NCBI RefSeq assembly: GCF_964204865.1
Contig: NC_135257.1
Location: 13,414,151-13,478,150, forward strand
Source of the DNA: Styela clava
Lineage: Eukaryota > Chordata > Ascidiacea > Stolidobranchia > Styelidae
Direction of reading: 5' to 3'
Length of the DNA stretch: 64,000 nt
The notes under the pieces are model-generated. The model was given only the letters and a program-made list of their open reading frames with translations, did not search any database and had not been told where the DNA came from. This document shows, one piece after another, positions 36,587-49,640 of this stretch. Every line of letters begins with the position of its first letter. Position 1 is the first letter of the stretch. The position numbers and the translations under genes are program-made.

Positions 36587-38173
36587 TTAATATTTCTTAT
36601 AATTCGAATCTCCACCCTTTCGCTTTTCAATAATTTGATTGATTTGCATCAGTTCGCGATTCAATTTTTGTTTTTCATTCTGCTCCTTGGTTCGTCTTGT
36701 TTTTCGACCTCCTGTCATTTTTATTCCATACTGGAAGGCAGCTTTAGGCATTGCTTCTTTCTGAGACATGTAATTACTATATTCTTCTTGAGTATCAAAG
36801 TCCCATCTTCCAACTGGACCTTTCTTACTACCTTGATCCATTTTACTGTAATCTGCTTCATCATCACTATCGTCTCCTACGCCTGATAAATTGTATTGCG
36901 CTGATGGATAGCATTCCATGTAACTGTCAGATGCCCCCGCTGTGCCAATGAGTGGATTGCCTTTGCCAGACTCTTTCTTTTGCTTTTTAGTTTCTTTGGT
37001 TTGGTCTGGTTGTGACGACCCTGCATATTTTTCATTGACATTTTTTACAAAATTTTTCACTGAAGCAGCAACAGCTTGTTTTGATTCAACCATTTCTTCT
37101 TCCATTTTAGGTTTCTCAAAATAAGAATGAGCATTTTTTGCAGGCTTGCTTCTGTTCTTTTTTAGAGTAGGAACATATTCACCAATATCATCAAATATGC
37201 CCATGTCTGCTTCAATGGGTCTTTTATGTGGCCTATCATTTTCAGTCTTTATCTTTCTATCTTTCTTCTTTCTATGCTTTTCGCGAGCACCTTGACGTAA
37301 ATATGACAATATCTGAGTCAGTTTATTAATAACAATATCGTTAGTTGATAATGTTGTTTGAGACTCGAGTGTTGGGCAGTCTGCTTTACTACGAAGCAGA
37401 GTAGTGGGAATATCTGTGTCTGCAAACTCATCATCGACTTGAAAAACGTACGCCATTCGTCCCGGCAAAAACAATTCATTTCTTAGTTTCATTTGAGGCT
37501 GGAAGACAAGTCTGTGTATGTTTTTTGCCATTTTTGTTTTGAACGTAACCACTTCTTTCTGTTGCTGCTGTTGTTCTTCTTTCGTGTTTTCTATGTCTTC
37601 AGATAAAACTTTATCAAGTTCTTCGTCCTCTCGTTCTTTTGTCGATATCTCAGCTCGAACCTTTTGTAAAAGAGCGAAATCGAGACCTTTTACCAAGTGA
37701 GTATGAGCCATGTCACCTCCAAGATATTTTGATTCTTGGATGACTTGTCTTCTTTTCTCAGCGGAAGTTCGGTCCGCTTCAGCACTTGGGCCAACGGTTT
37801 TGTAATTAGCAGTTGTATTGATAAGATCAGATTCAGCATAATCTCCTTTACCTTCTCTCCTCTCTTTTGCTCGATCTCTATATTTCTTTTGAAGTTCAGC
37901 CTGCCTTTCCATTTCTTGCTTTTTAAGTTTTGCATACAAACTTTTCTTTTTTCTTCTTTTTTCAGCAGCCGATTCATGATCTTCTGAATCAAATTCTGAT
38001 TGGGACGCTGAGACTCGTTTTGCTCGATCATCGTGAGTTTTTTCACCACCAGCTTTAGGGGTCGTCAAAAATTTTCGAAAGTCTGCATTGGTTAGAGGTT
38101 GTTCATTAACATTGCCATCAGTCTCATGATAATGCTCAGGGGGCAGAGGATTAGAAAATTCTTCATTTGCCAT
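36587..38173 (-). CDS. IK: Protein Red / IK cytokine homologue, single exon, 528 aa
   Basis: One uninterrupted frame covers the full family length (human 557). The RED N-terminal domain is unmistakable: LTNADFRKFLTTPKA, KYRDRAKERREGKGDY, EKRRQVIQESKYLGGD, THLVKGLDFALLQKVRAEI, ELFLPGRMAYVFQVDDE, YADTDIPTT-like ADTDIPTTLLRSKADCPT and KLTQILSYLRQGAR. The C-terminal domain has YSKMDQGSKKGPVGRWDFDT, PKAAFQYGIKM and GRKTRR. RED is a spliceosome B-complex component that also bears on the spindle checkpoint. The long Arg-Glu/Asp dipeptide tract that names the human protein is missing: between DDIGEYVPTLKK and HSYFEKPKM only a short basic linker remains. Lack of introns contrasts with every neighbour and with the many-exon vertebrate gene. 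The frame is intact and conserved, so it looks functional. It could be a retrocopy or the only copy. Confidence 0.96.
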   Translation of the reverse strand: MANEEFSNPLPPEHYHETDGNVNEQPLTNADFRKFLTTPKAGGEKTHDDRAKRVSASQSEFDSEDHESAAEKRRKKKSLYAKLKKQEMERQAELQKKYRDRAKERREGKGDYAESDLINTTANYKTVGPSAEADRTSAEKRRQVIQESKYLGGDMAHTHLVKGLDFALLQKVRAEISTKEREDEELDKVLSEDIENTKEEQQQQQKEVVTFKTKMAKNIHRLVFQPQMKLRNELFLPGRMAYVFQVDDEFADTDIPTTLLRSKADCPTLESQTTLSTNDIVINKLTQILSYLRQGAREKHRKKKDRKIKTENDRPHKRPIEADMGIFDDIGEYVPTLKKNRSKPAKNAHSYFEKPKMEEEMVESKQAVAASVKNFVKNVNEKYAGSSQPDQTKETKKQKKESGKGNPLIGTAGASDSYMECYPSAQYNLSGVGDDSDDEADYSKMDQGSKKGPVGRWDFDTQEEYSNYMSQKEAMPKAAFQYGIKMTGGRKTRRTKEQNEKQKLNRELMQINQIIEKRKGGDSNYKKY

Positions 38174-38260
38174 AATGCTTTATTGATAAAATTAGTTCAA
38201 CAGTATTTATAAAATATAAAAAAAAAAATGAATGGCTGAGTATTGAACTGTCACTGACAT

Positions 38261-38610
38261 AACGGCGCGGCGTTGTGGCTCAACGGGCTAAGCGTTAGGA
38301 ATACGCTCGCCACCGCACCTCTAATTACTCTGCGTGGGTTCGCAGGTTCGAATCCCATGCAGGGATGGTTATGTGCGAGAGGATTGCTGGACTTCTCGCC
38401 GTCGTTGGGTGGTTCACGTAACCGCTGGTCGGTTACGGCTTCCTCCACCACCAAGTCCATGCTTCCGAAAACAAACAATATAACTAATCCCATACCATAC
38501 CCGACTTGGAATGGTAACCGGACGAGAGGCCGTGGTTCGCCATATGAATAAGCCTTCTTATCGGCTTTCCTCTCCCCCGGGATAAATAGGTAAATTCTAT
38601 CCTATCCTAT
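38261..38610 (+). repeat. tRNA-derived SINE
   Basis: An RNA polymerase III promoter is visible: A box tggctcaacgg at 38276-38286 and a perfect B box ggttcgaatcc at 38345-38355. A non-tRNA body follows (gagaggattgctggacttct, ggtggttcacgtaaccgctgg, gaccgagag-like cggacgagaggccgtggttc). The 3' tail is tcctatcctat. It lies about 90 bases upstream of the IK start codon. A decayed relative is at 60478-60690. Confidence 0.88.
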
Positions 38611-38649
38611 AACTGAAAGAGATTCCAGTTTAAATGAAGATGGATGGCT

Positions 38650-40236
38650 TAAACTTGTATATGCCGATTTCCACGCTTTGTCGCGTAATGCAATGGTGGT
38701 GAAATAGTATCGACACTTTGATTGTTCATTATCTTCTGTGCGAGCGTGCGCCCTTATTGTTGCGACACATTTGCATGGTCGCAAGATTGGCACTATCGCC
38801 ATCCCCTTGCAATGCTTCTAATTTACGGATTCATTTGTATTAAGTCAAGGAAGTCACATAAATACAAATAGTCAGATAATAAATAAGTTAAATAAAGTCG
38901 TGCACTTTGTTACAAATTACAACACCCAATAAATTGTCTCATGTCTTAAAAAACGAGTTGATTTATTGGAAAAAATCCTTTAAACATTTTCACACTTTTG
39001 GCAAATACCGTATTTTGATAATGATAGTCAAAAGTATCGACTTTTTATTATGATGATTTTCCGTTGCGACAAAATATTCAAATTCATGAACAATAACAGC
39101 ATTTAAAATGCCTTGTCGTATTAATTTAATTTTGTTTAATAATTAACCTAACTCGTGGTTGCGTCAACTAACGAAAAAATAAAAGTATTACCGACAATCT
39201 GCAGCATTGAATGGTGTGGTGCACTGGCCAATTATAATTAATTTTTTAAACCTATTACAGTACTTACGAAAAACAAATATTGATACAACTCCAAAATACC
39301 ACGGCAATCTGTGGACATAAAATGTGTGGTTGACTGCCCGATTAGAATTAACTTTGATTTATTAATTCGTACTCACGGAAAAATAATAATTTTGATAATG
39401 ATAGTTGAAAGTATGGACTTTTAACTAAGATGATTATATGTTGCAAAATATTCAAATCCATGACCGACAACAGCATTTAAAATGACTTATTGTTATTGTA
39501 TTAATTTAATTGTTTTTAACGTAACACATAGTTTTGCAGACTCGCGAATAAATTAATGCATTACTACTCTAAGATACGGCGACCATCTGTGAACATAAAA
39601 TGTGTGGTAACTGCTTGATTATAATTACAAAATACAAAAGCATTACAACTTTAAAATAACGCGGTATCTGTAGAAATATAATGTGTGGTAAAATGCTGGA
39701 TTATAATTAATTTTTGATTCACACTTTCGTACTCACAAAAAAATAATTTATACCTTTACCCACTTTCGGCAAATAGTTTTGATAATGATTGTTAAAAGTA
39801 TGGAATTATCGGTTGTGCAAAGTATTTACCGTAAATCCATGACTGATAACAGCATTTAAAATGCCTTCGTATTAATTTACTTTTGTTCGATGTAGCCTAA
39901 CTCATCAATGCCTCGTCTTACGAAGAATAAAATGTTTCAAAATACCACAGCAATCAAAAACACAAAACTAATGGTAAACTGCCCTATTATAATTAATTTT
40001 GATTCGCACTCTCGTACTTACGAAAATAAAAAGGGCATACTACTATAAAATATCACGGCAATCGGCGGATATAAATTTTCTGGTAGCCAGCTTGTAGGTA
40101 ACGGTAATTCCATTGTTTATTGTATGCTAATTCCGCCATAAAGATAAGCTTGCATTTATTTTCGAAGTATTCGAAACTTAAATAATAATTTTGAATGTAT
40201 TCGAAATAGTAAATTATTCGGTATTGGCCATCCCTG
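38650..40236 (+). mobile_element. Diverged copy of the hAT-like family
   Basis: Shares with 67-2257 the segments cactttgattgtt, gttgcgacacatttgca, several internal modules of the type ctgtggacataaaatgtgtgg, and the right end ttcggtattggccatccctg. The left terminus is not recognisable, so the start is approximate, and no target duplication can be assigned. Confidence 0.75.
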
Positions 40237-40611
40237 ATGCCGTTTGAAATTTGCTCAATTAGTTTCACAATGTTTATGATATGACAGCACAAAATGAATA
40301 TCCATGAATGTGGAGAAGGGGCAACATTTTTTAATTATGACCGACTGCACTCCTATGGCCTGAAGTAACATCATTGAATCAAATGTCTCAATGTTAAATG
40401 GCGGATAAACAGTTCACCAATCTGCCAATAGGATATCTGTATAACTCAAAATAAATAACGCCATTTCAGCATTTGGTTAATAATTTCTGAATTTAGTTTA
40501 AATCAGAAATAGAGTTTGCTATTGGGGCATCATCGAATAGATAGGTTAGATTTTACGAGAAAAAGTTTAGGAATATCAAATATGTCCTGAAGTCACCTCA
40601 GGATTGACACG

Positions 40612-40660
40612 TGAAAAAATTGTTATGCTACGCCTACTAGAAGTACGTTAGGTAGGAAAG
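40612..40660. mobile_element. Left part of a MITE arm, interrupted
   Basis: aaaaaattgttatgctacgc through acgttaggtaggaaa matches the right arm of the MITE at 16289-16524. The missing tip (atgagacc) resumes just after 41479, so an insertion has split the arm. Confidence 0.7.
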
Positions 40661-40662
40661 TA

Positions 40663-41477
40663 GGGTGGCTTACCCACTTTGCGACCATCAACTTCATCGA
40701 TTAAATTAATGCCGAAAAAATTAACGAACCGCGACGATATTTCTCACACGTTATCGTCCACTTATCCCTCGTAGCTCTGCGAAAAGACACTAAAATGCGG
40801 CCACAAATAAAAAAGTTACGACCGAAAACCTGACCGAAGAAAAAAAACGGACCATTTTACCATGTCGCCAACTACCCATTGTTCCCTCAAAAAAGCTTGA
40901 AAATCCATACAAATATAAGAGATAAAGAGATGAAACTTGGCAGGTGGGTAGAGTTGTGTTTCTTTCAACCATCTTTAAAGTTTCGCGTTTCTACCTTCAA
41001 AGGAGGGGGAGTAGGGGGGTGCGCATTTCCAATACGTCAATAATATCTTTGTCAACTAATTTGCGACCACCGTGTTTTTGTCTGTTTGATTGTTGTGATG
41101 CGGTGCTTTGTTTATAATTTGAAGAATTTTGTTTGAAATAACCGTGTTCTTAAAATATATAACGGTCAGAAATGCAATTAGAAGCCCATTTTTTCACGCA
41201 TGGCTGCGTATGCCCCAGTCTCGACACAGCAGAAACGATGTTCAAGGCTTGAAATCCGTGATCGCACACTGGTCGTTCGGTCGCAAATACGTCTTCAGAG
41301 TGTCGTACTTTGGTGGTTTGTATAGCTTTAACCCCTGGTCGTAGAAAGTTAATTCGAAGTTCAGCGTGTAGAATAAATGCCAATGCACTTACGGTGAAAA
41401 AATTAACGGGTTAGAAATATTGGTTTTTGTTTTATAGCGGTTTGAATGAAATCGTCCGCAGATTGGCTACACCACCC
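40663..41477. mobile_element. TA-flanked element nested in a MITE
   Basis: Inserted in the MITE arm, bounded by gggtggctta on the left and gctacaccaccc on the right, with a TA dinucleotide on each side (40661-40662 and 41478-41479). TA targets are typical of the Tc1/mariner group, but the ends are too short to assign it firmly. No transposase frame is seen in its 815 bp. Confidence 0.6.
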
Positions 41478-41949
41478 TACATGAGACCCTAATTTTTCTA
41501 GTAACACTAAGTGTAAATAATGACTTACAATAACTTACTGTATTCAGATATTAGTATGTACCATAGCCCAGTAGTCTCATATTACTGTACCGGTATTACA
41601 GTATTAACTGCTGCTGTTGCCAGACTGCAGTATTGTGATCACAACATGCAGATATGCATACCATACACCTCTGTGAAGCTAGCAGCAAAACACGAAATTG
41701 TGACTGACAGAATCGCAGAAAATACCCACGCGTAAAATTAAATGTTCCCAATGATTTTTATAAGAAAGTGTATATTTTGATTATTTTCACAATAGCAATT
41801 AAAGCAAAACAATCATTAACTACACTCCTCGTATTGTTAATATATGGTAAACAAGCTAAAGCGACTGTTACAGTGCACAAAATTTTTTTATAATTCTTTG
41901 AGAGATGTTTAAAAATGACTGAATTTTCGTCGTGTAACATGGTCGTTTC

Positions 41950-44900
41950 ATGAAAACCTCCAATAAAGGCAGCATTGCAACACCATTGGTGAAAAGTAGA
42001 AACCTCAAAGATTCGATTTCAATATGTCAGAACAGTCTCAGCACGTTTTGACTTGACCATATATAATACTAAACATAGCGTATATTCTTCAATTTTTAAA
42101 ACAATGTATATATAACAAATTTGAAACTGATTTTGTATTTCAATTAAAATTACTGGATAGTTCATCAAAGAAGATATTTTTCTCTTTGTCACACAACAAT
42201 AATGCACTTCATTAAACTTAGAATAAGTTGAGTAAAGTCTGAAATACTGAAAAAAAATTTACGCCCTCTTGTGGATTCTTTGATAAATTTCACAAAGTTA
42301 TCGTTTTCGAAAGGGCAATTTCTCAAAAACCGCCAATAAAGGCAGCACTACGACACATTCGAAGAAAAGCAGATACCCTATAGATTCGATTTTAATATGT
42401 CAGAACAGTAGCAGCACGTTTTGACTTGGCCAAATATAATTCCAAACATAGCGTATATTTTTAATTTCATTGAAAAAATGTAGATGTGACATATTTAAAA
42501 ACGGTTTGGTATTTCAACTAAATTTACTGGAAAATTCATCAAATACTTTCTTCTCTTGGGTATACAACAAAACTGTACGTTTATTAAACTTGGAATTAGT
42601 GTGCAAATGTTAAAATGCCAAAAAATGATTTGACGCCCTCTTGTGGATCCTTTTCGGAATTTCGAAAAATTATCGTTTTTGAAAAGGGCGATTTCTCAAA
42701 AACCGCCAATAAAGGCAGCACTACGACACATTCGGAGTAAAGCAGATACCTAATAGATTTGATTTTATTATGTCAGAACAGTAGCAGCACGTTTTGACTT
42801 GGCCATATATAATACCAAACATAGCGTGTATTCAAACTTTTATAAACAATGCAGACGTAACATATTTAAAAACGGTTTGGTATTTCAAATAAATTTCCTA
42901 GATAATTTATCAAACATCTTTTTCTCTTGGACATACATATATACTATACGTTCATTAAACTTGGAATAAGTTGCGGAAAGTATAAAATACCAAAAAGCAT
43001 TTTACGTCCTCTTGTGGATTTTTTTCAAAATTTCAAAAAATTATCGTAATTGAAATAGCGATTTCTCGGAAACCGCCAATAAAGGCAGCACTACGACACA
43101 TTTGGAGAGAAGCAGATACCTTATAGATTCGATTTTAATAAGTCAGAACAGTAGCAGCACGTTTTGAGTTGGTCATATATAATACCAAACATAGCGTATA
43201 ATTTTTAATTTTATCAACCATGTATGTGTAACATATTTAAAAACGGTTAGGTATTTCAACTTAATTTACTGGATAATTCATCAAACACTTTTCTCTCTTG
43301 GTCATACATCAAAACTGTATGTTCATTAAACTTGGAATTATTGTGCAAATCCTAAAATGCCAAAAAATGATTTGACGCCCTCTTGTGGATTATTTTCGGA
43401 ATTTCGAAAAATTATCGTTTTTGAAAAGGCGATTTCTCAAAAACCGCCAATAAAGGCATCACTACGACACATTCGGAGTAAAGCAGATACCTTATAGATT
43501 TGATTTCATTATTTCAGAACAGTAGCAGCACGTTTTGACTTGGTCATATATAATTCCAAACATAGCGTATAATTTTCAATTTTATCAACTATGTAGATGT
43601 AACATATTTAAAAACGGTTAGGTATTTCAACTTAATTTACTGGATAATTCATCAAACACTTTTCTCTCTTGGTCATACATCAAAACTGTATGTTCATTAA
43701 ACTTGGAATAAGACGGCGAATCCTAAAATAACAAAAAATGATTTGACGCCCTCTTGTGGATTTTTTTCGAAGTTTTAAAAAAATATCGTTTTTGAAAGGG
43801 CGATTTCTCAAAAACCGCCAATAAAGGCAACACTACGACACATTCGGAGTAAAGCAGGTACCTTATAGATTTGATTTCATTATGTCAGAACAGTAGCAGC
43901 ACGTTTTAACTTGGCCATATATAATACCAAACATAGCGTGTATTCAAACTTTTATAAACAATGCAGACGTAACATCTTTAAAAACGGTTTGGTATTTCAA
44001 ATAAATTTCCTAGACAATTTATCAAACATCTTTTTCTCTTGGACATACATATATACTATACGTTCATTAAACTTGGAATAAGTTGCGGAAAGTATAAAAT
44101 ACCAAAAAGCATTTTACGTCCTTTTGTGGATTATTTCCAAAATTTCAAAAAATTATCGTTATTGAAATAGCGATTTCTCGAAAACCGCCAATAAAGGCAG
44201 CATTACGACACATTTGGAGAAAAGCAGATACCTTATAGATTCTATTTTAATATGTCAGAACAGTAGCAGCACGTTTTGACTTGGCCATATATAATTCCAA
44301 ACATAGCGTATATTTTCAATTTTGTTAAAAAATGTAGATGTGACATATTTAAAAACGGTTTGGTATTTCAACTAAATTTACTGGAAAATTCATCAAATAC
44401 TTTCTTCTCATGGGTATACAACAAAACTGTACGTTCATTAAACTTGGAATTAGTGTGCAAATCTTAAAATGTCAAAAAATGATTTGACGCTCCTTGTGGA
44501 TCCTTATCGGAATTTCGAAAAATTATCGTTTTTGAAAGGGCGATTTCTCAAAAACCGCCAATAAAGGCAGCACTACGACACATTCGGAGTAAAGCAGATA
44601 CCTTATAGATTTGATTTCATTATGTCAGAACAGTAGCAGCACGTTTTGACTTGGCCATATATAATACCAAACATAGCGTATATTTTCAATTTTATTAAAA
44701 AAATGTAGATGTGACATATTTAAAAACGGTTTGGTATTTCAACTAAATTTACTGGAAAATTCATCAAATACTTTCTTCTCTTGGGTATACAACAAAACTG
44801 TACGTTCATTAAACTTGGAATTAGTGTGCAAATCTTAAAATGCCAAAAATGATTTGACGCCCTCTTGTGGATTCTTTTCGGAATTTCGAAAAATTATCGT

Positions 44901-45692
44901 TTTTGAAAGCGCGATTTCTCAAAAACCGCCAATAAAGGCAGCACTACGACACATTCGGAGTGAAGCAGATACCTTATAGATTTGATTTCATTATGTCAGA
45001 ACAGTAGCAGCACGTTTTGACTTGGCCATATATAATTTTATCAACTATGTAGATGTAACATATTTAAAAACGGTTAGGTATTTCAACTTAATTTACTGGA
45101 TAATTCACCAAACACTTTTCTCTCTTGGTCATACATCAAAACTGTATGTTCATTAAACTTGGAATAAGACGGCGAATCCTAAAATAACAAAAAATGATTT
45201 GACGCTCTCTTGTGGTGTTTTTTTGAAGTTTTGAAAAAATATCGTTTTTAAAAGGGCGATTTCTCAAAAACCGCCAATAAAGGCAGCACTACGAAACATT
45301 CGGAGAAAAGAAAATACCATATAGATTTCATTTCATTATGTCAGAACAACAGCAGCACGTTTTTACTTGGCCATATATAATACCAAATATAACGTGTATT
45401 TACAATTTTATAAACAATGTACACGTAACATATTGTAAAAAGATTTTGTATTTTAACTAAATTTACTGGATAATTCATCAAACATCTTTTTTTTTGGACG
45501 TACACCAATAATGAACGTTCATTAAACTTGGAATAAGTTGCAAATTGTATAAAACAACAAAAAAATGACTTACGCCCCATAGTAATTTTGTTTAATATCT
45601 CGAACATACCGTTTTTGGAGTGGCGATTTCCACAAAACCGCAAATAAAGGCAGCACTATGACACATTCGAAGAAAAGCAGATACTCCATAGA
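41950..45692 (+). repeat. 371-bp tandem array, direct arm, 11 copies
   Basis: The anchor ccgccaataaaggcagca recurs near 41956, 42331, 42703, 43074, 43445, 43816, 44187, 44557, 44927, 45272 and 45639. Each unit also has cagaacagtagcagcacgtt, ccatatataataccaaaca, gacgccctcttgtggat and cgatttctcaaaaaccgcc. The outermost and innermost copies are the most diverged. Confidence 0.92.
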
Positions 45693-48600
45693 TTTAGTTG
45701 AAATACCAAACCGATTTTAAATATGTCACATCTACATTTTTTAATAAAATTGAAAATATACGCTATGTTTGGAATTATATATGGCCTAGTCAAAACGTGC
45801 TGCTACTGTTCTGACATAATGAAATCAAATCTATAAGGTATCTGCTTTACTCCGAATGTGTCGTAGTGCTGCCTTTATTGGCGGTTTTTGAGAAATCGCT
45901 CTTTCAAAAACGATAATTTTTCGAAATTCTGAAAAGCATCCACAAGAGGGCGTCAAATCATTTTTGGCATTTTAAGATTTGCACACTAATTCCAAGTTTA
46001 ATGAACGTACATTTTTGTTGTATACCCAAGTAAAGAAAGTATTTGATGAATTTTCCAGTAAAATTTAGTTGAAATACCAAACCCTTTTTAAATATGTCAC
46101 ATCTACATTTTTTAATAAAATTGAAAATATACGCTATGTTTGGAATTATATATGGCCTAGTCAAAACGTGCTGCTCCTGTTCTGACATATTAAAATCGAA
46201 TCTAAAAGGTATCTGCTTCTCTCCAAATGTGTCGTAATGCTGCCTTTATTGGCGGTTTCCGAGAAATCGCTATTTCAATAACGATAATTTTTTGAAATTT
46301 TGAAAATAATCCACAAAAGGACGTAAAATGCTTTTTGGTATTTTATACTTTCCGCAACTTATTCCAAGTTTAATGAACGAATAGTATATATGTATGTCCA
46401 AGAGAAAAAGATGTTTGATAAATTATCTAGAAAATTTAGTTGAAATACCAAACCGTTTTTAAATATCTTACGTCTGCATTGTTTATAAAAGTTTAAATAC
46501 ACGCTACGTTTGGTATTATGTATGACCAAGTCAAAACGTGCTGCTACTGTTCTGACATAATGAAATCATATCTATAATGTATCTGCTTTACTCCGAATGT
46601 GTCGTAGTGATGCCTTTATTGGCGGTTTTTGAGAAATCACCCTTTCAAAAACGATAATTTTTCGAAATTCCGAAAATAATCCACAAGAGGGCGTCAAATC
46701 ATTTTTTGGCATTTTAGGATTTGCACAATAATTCCAAGTTTAATGAACATACAGTTTTGATGTATGACCAAGAGAGAAAAGTGTTTGAAGAATTATCCAG
46801 TAAATTAAGTTGAAACACCTAACCGTTTTTAAATATGTTACATCTAAATAGTTGATAAAATTGAAAATTATACGCTATGTTTGGTATTATATATGGCCAA
46901 GTCAAAACGTGCTGCTACTGTTCTGACATAATAAAATCGAATCTATAAGGTATCTGCTTTTCTCCGAATGTGTCGTAGTGCTGCCTTTATTGGCAATTTT
47001 TGAGAAATCGCCCTTTCAAAAACGATATCATTTTGAAAATTCCAAAAAAAATCCATAAGAGGGCGTAAAATGATTTTTTCGGTATTTCCTACTTTACGCA
47101 ACTCCTTCCAAGTTTAATGGACGTACAGTATGTATGTATACCAAAAGAAAATGATGTTTGATAAATTATCTAGTAAATTTAGTTGAAATACCAAACGGTT
47201 TTTAAATATGTTACGTCTGCATTGTTTATAACATTTTGAATACACACTATGTTTGGTATCATATATGACCAAGTCAAAACGTGCTGCTACTGTTCTGACA
47301 TAATGAAATCAAATCTATAAGGTATCTGCTTTACTCCGACTGTGTCGTAGTGCTGCCTTTATTGGCGGTTTTTGAGAAATCGCCCTTTCAAAAACGATAA
47401 TTTTTCGAAATTCCGAAAAGGATCCACTAGAGGGCAAATCATTTTTTGGCATCTTAAGATTTGCACACTAATTTCAAGTTTAATGAACGTACAGTTTTGA
47501 TGTATGACCAAGAGAGAAAAGTGTTTGATGAAATTTAGTTGAAATACTTAACCGTTTTTAAATATGTTACATATACATAGTTGTTAAAATTGAAAATGAT
47601 ATGCTATGTTTAGTATTAAATATGGCCAGATCAAAACGTGCTGCTACTGTTCTGGTTTGGTGAAATCGAATCTTTAACGTATCTGCTATTCTCCAAAAGT
47701 GTCGTATTGCTGCCTTTATTGGCCATTGTCCGAGAAATCGTCACTCCAAAAACGGCATGCTTGGGAAATTGAAAAATTATATATAGGTTGTAAGACATTT
47801 TTCACTTTTTCATACAATTTGCATCTTATTCCAAGTTTAATTAACACACAGTATCGGTGTTTGAAAAAGTAAGAAAACGGAATATTACGATATTAGGTGA
47901 GTTTATTTGAAATACCAAACCTTTTCAAAATATGTGAACATCTACGCTATTCAAATATTTGAGATATACGCTAGGTTTGGTATTATAAATGGCCAAGTCA
48001 AAACGTGCTGCTACTGTTATGGTATAGTGAAGTCGAATCTAAAAGGTATTTGCTTTTTTCCGAATGTGTCGTAGTGCTGCCTTTATTGGCGGTTTTCGAG
48101 AAATCGCCCTTTCAAAAACGATTATTTTTCGGAATTCAGAAAAGAACCCATTATAGAGAGCGTAAAATGTTTTTTTTTTTATTTTAAACTTTCCCAATTA
48201 ATTCTTAGTTTAATAAACGTACAGTATTCATTTGTGACAAAGAGAAAAATATATTTGATCAATTTTCCAGCAGCTTCAGTTGAAATACAAATCCCTATTA
48301 AATTTGTTACGTCGACAATGTTTATAAAACTGAGAATACACGCTATTTTGGTATTATATGTAGCCGAGTCAAAACATGCTGCCACTGTTTTGTTATAGTG
48401 AAATCAAATCTATAGGGTATATACTTTTTCCGAATGTGTCGTAGTGCTGCCTTTATTGGCGGTTTTCGAGAAATTCCCCTTCCAAAATCGATAATTTTTC
48501 AAAATTTTGAAAAGAATCCACGAGAGGGCGTAAAATATTTTTTTGGTATTTCATACTTTTCTTCTGCAACTCATTCTAAGTTTAATAGACGTACAGTATT

Positions 48601-49640
48601 AATGTGTGACAAAGAGAAAAATATATATTTTATCAATTGTTCAGCAAATTTAGTTGACATACAATTCCTTTTTAAATTTGTTTCGTCCACATTGTTCATA
48701 CGCTATGTTTGGTATTATATATGGCAAAGTCAAAACGTTCTGCTACCGTTCTGACATAATAAAATTGAATCTATAAGGTATGTGCTTTTCTCTGAATGTG
48801 TCGTGATGCTGCCTTTATTGGCGGTTTTTGAGAAATCACTAATCCAAAAACGATAATTTTCGAAATTCTCAAACTAATTCAAGGGGGTGCGCAAAATTTT
48901 TATTACTACTTTATACTTTCTGAAACTTATTCTAACTTTAATAGACGTACAGTATTGATGTGCGACAAAGAGAAAAAGATATTTGATCAATTATCCTGCA
49001 ACTTTAGTTGAAATACAAACCCTTTTTTAATATGTTACGTACCTTTGTTTTAAAAATCGAGGAATATACGCTATTTCTGGTATTATATATGGCCAAGTCA
49101 AAACGTGCTGCTACTGTTCTGGCATAATAAAATCGAATCTATAATGTATGTGCTTTTATCCGAATATGTCGTAGTGCTGCCTTTATTGGCGGTTTTCGAA
49201 AAATCGCCATTTTAAAAACGATAATTTTTTGTAATCCAGGACAGAATCCACTAGGAGTCGCAAATGATTTTTTGCTGTTTTATACTTCCCGCAACGTATT
49301 CCAAGTTTAAAAGATGTACAGTATTAATGTGTGACAAAAAGAAAATGATATTTTATCCATTATCTAGCAAATTTAGTTGAAATACAAAATCAATTTTAAA
49401 TTTGTTACATCCATGCCGTTATTAAAATTTAGATTACACGATATGTTTGGTAATATATATGGTCAAGCCAAAACGTACTGCTACTGTTCTGTTATAGAAA
49501 AATTGAATTTATATGGTATCTGCTTTTCTCCAAATGTGTCGTGGTGCTGCCTTTATTGGCGGTTTTCGAGGAATCGAGGTTCCGAAAAGGATAATTTTCC
49601 GAAACTTTGTATTTGCGGAATACCTGAAAACTCATTTTTC
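45693..49640 (-). repeat. 371-bp tandem array, inverted arm, 11 copies
   Basis: The reverse anchor tgctgcctttattggcgg occurs near 45869, 46240, 46611, 46981, 47353, 47718, 48078, 48449, 48810, 49180 and 49546. Copies toward 49600 are shorter and more diverged than those near the centre, so age increases outward. Confidence 0.92.

Noticed and set aside
36635-37987. Several plus-strand ORFs opposite the IK coding region
   Set aside because: They are antisense shadows of the conserved IK frame and match no family.
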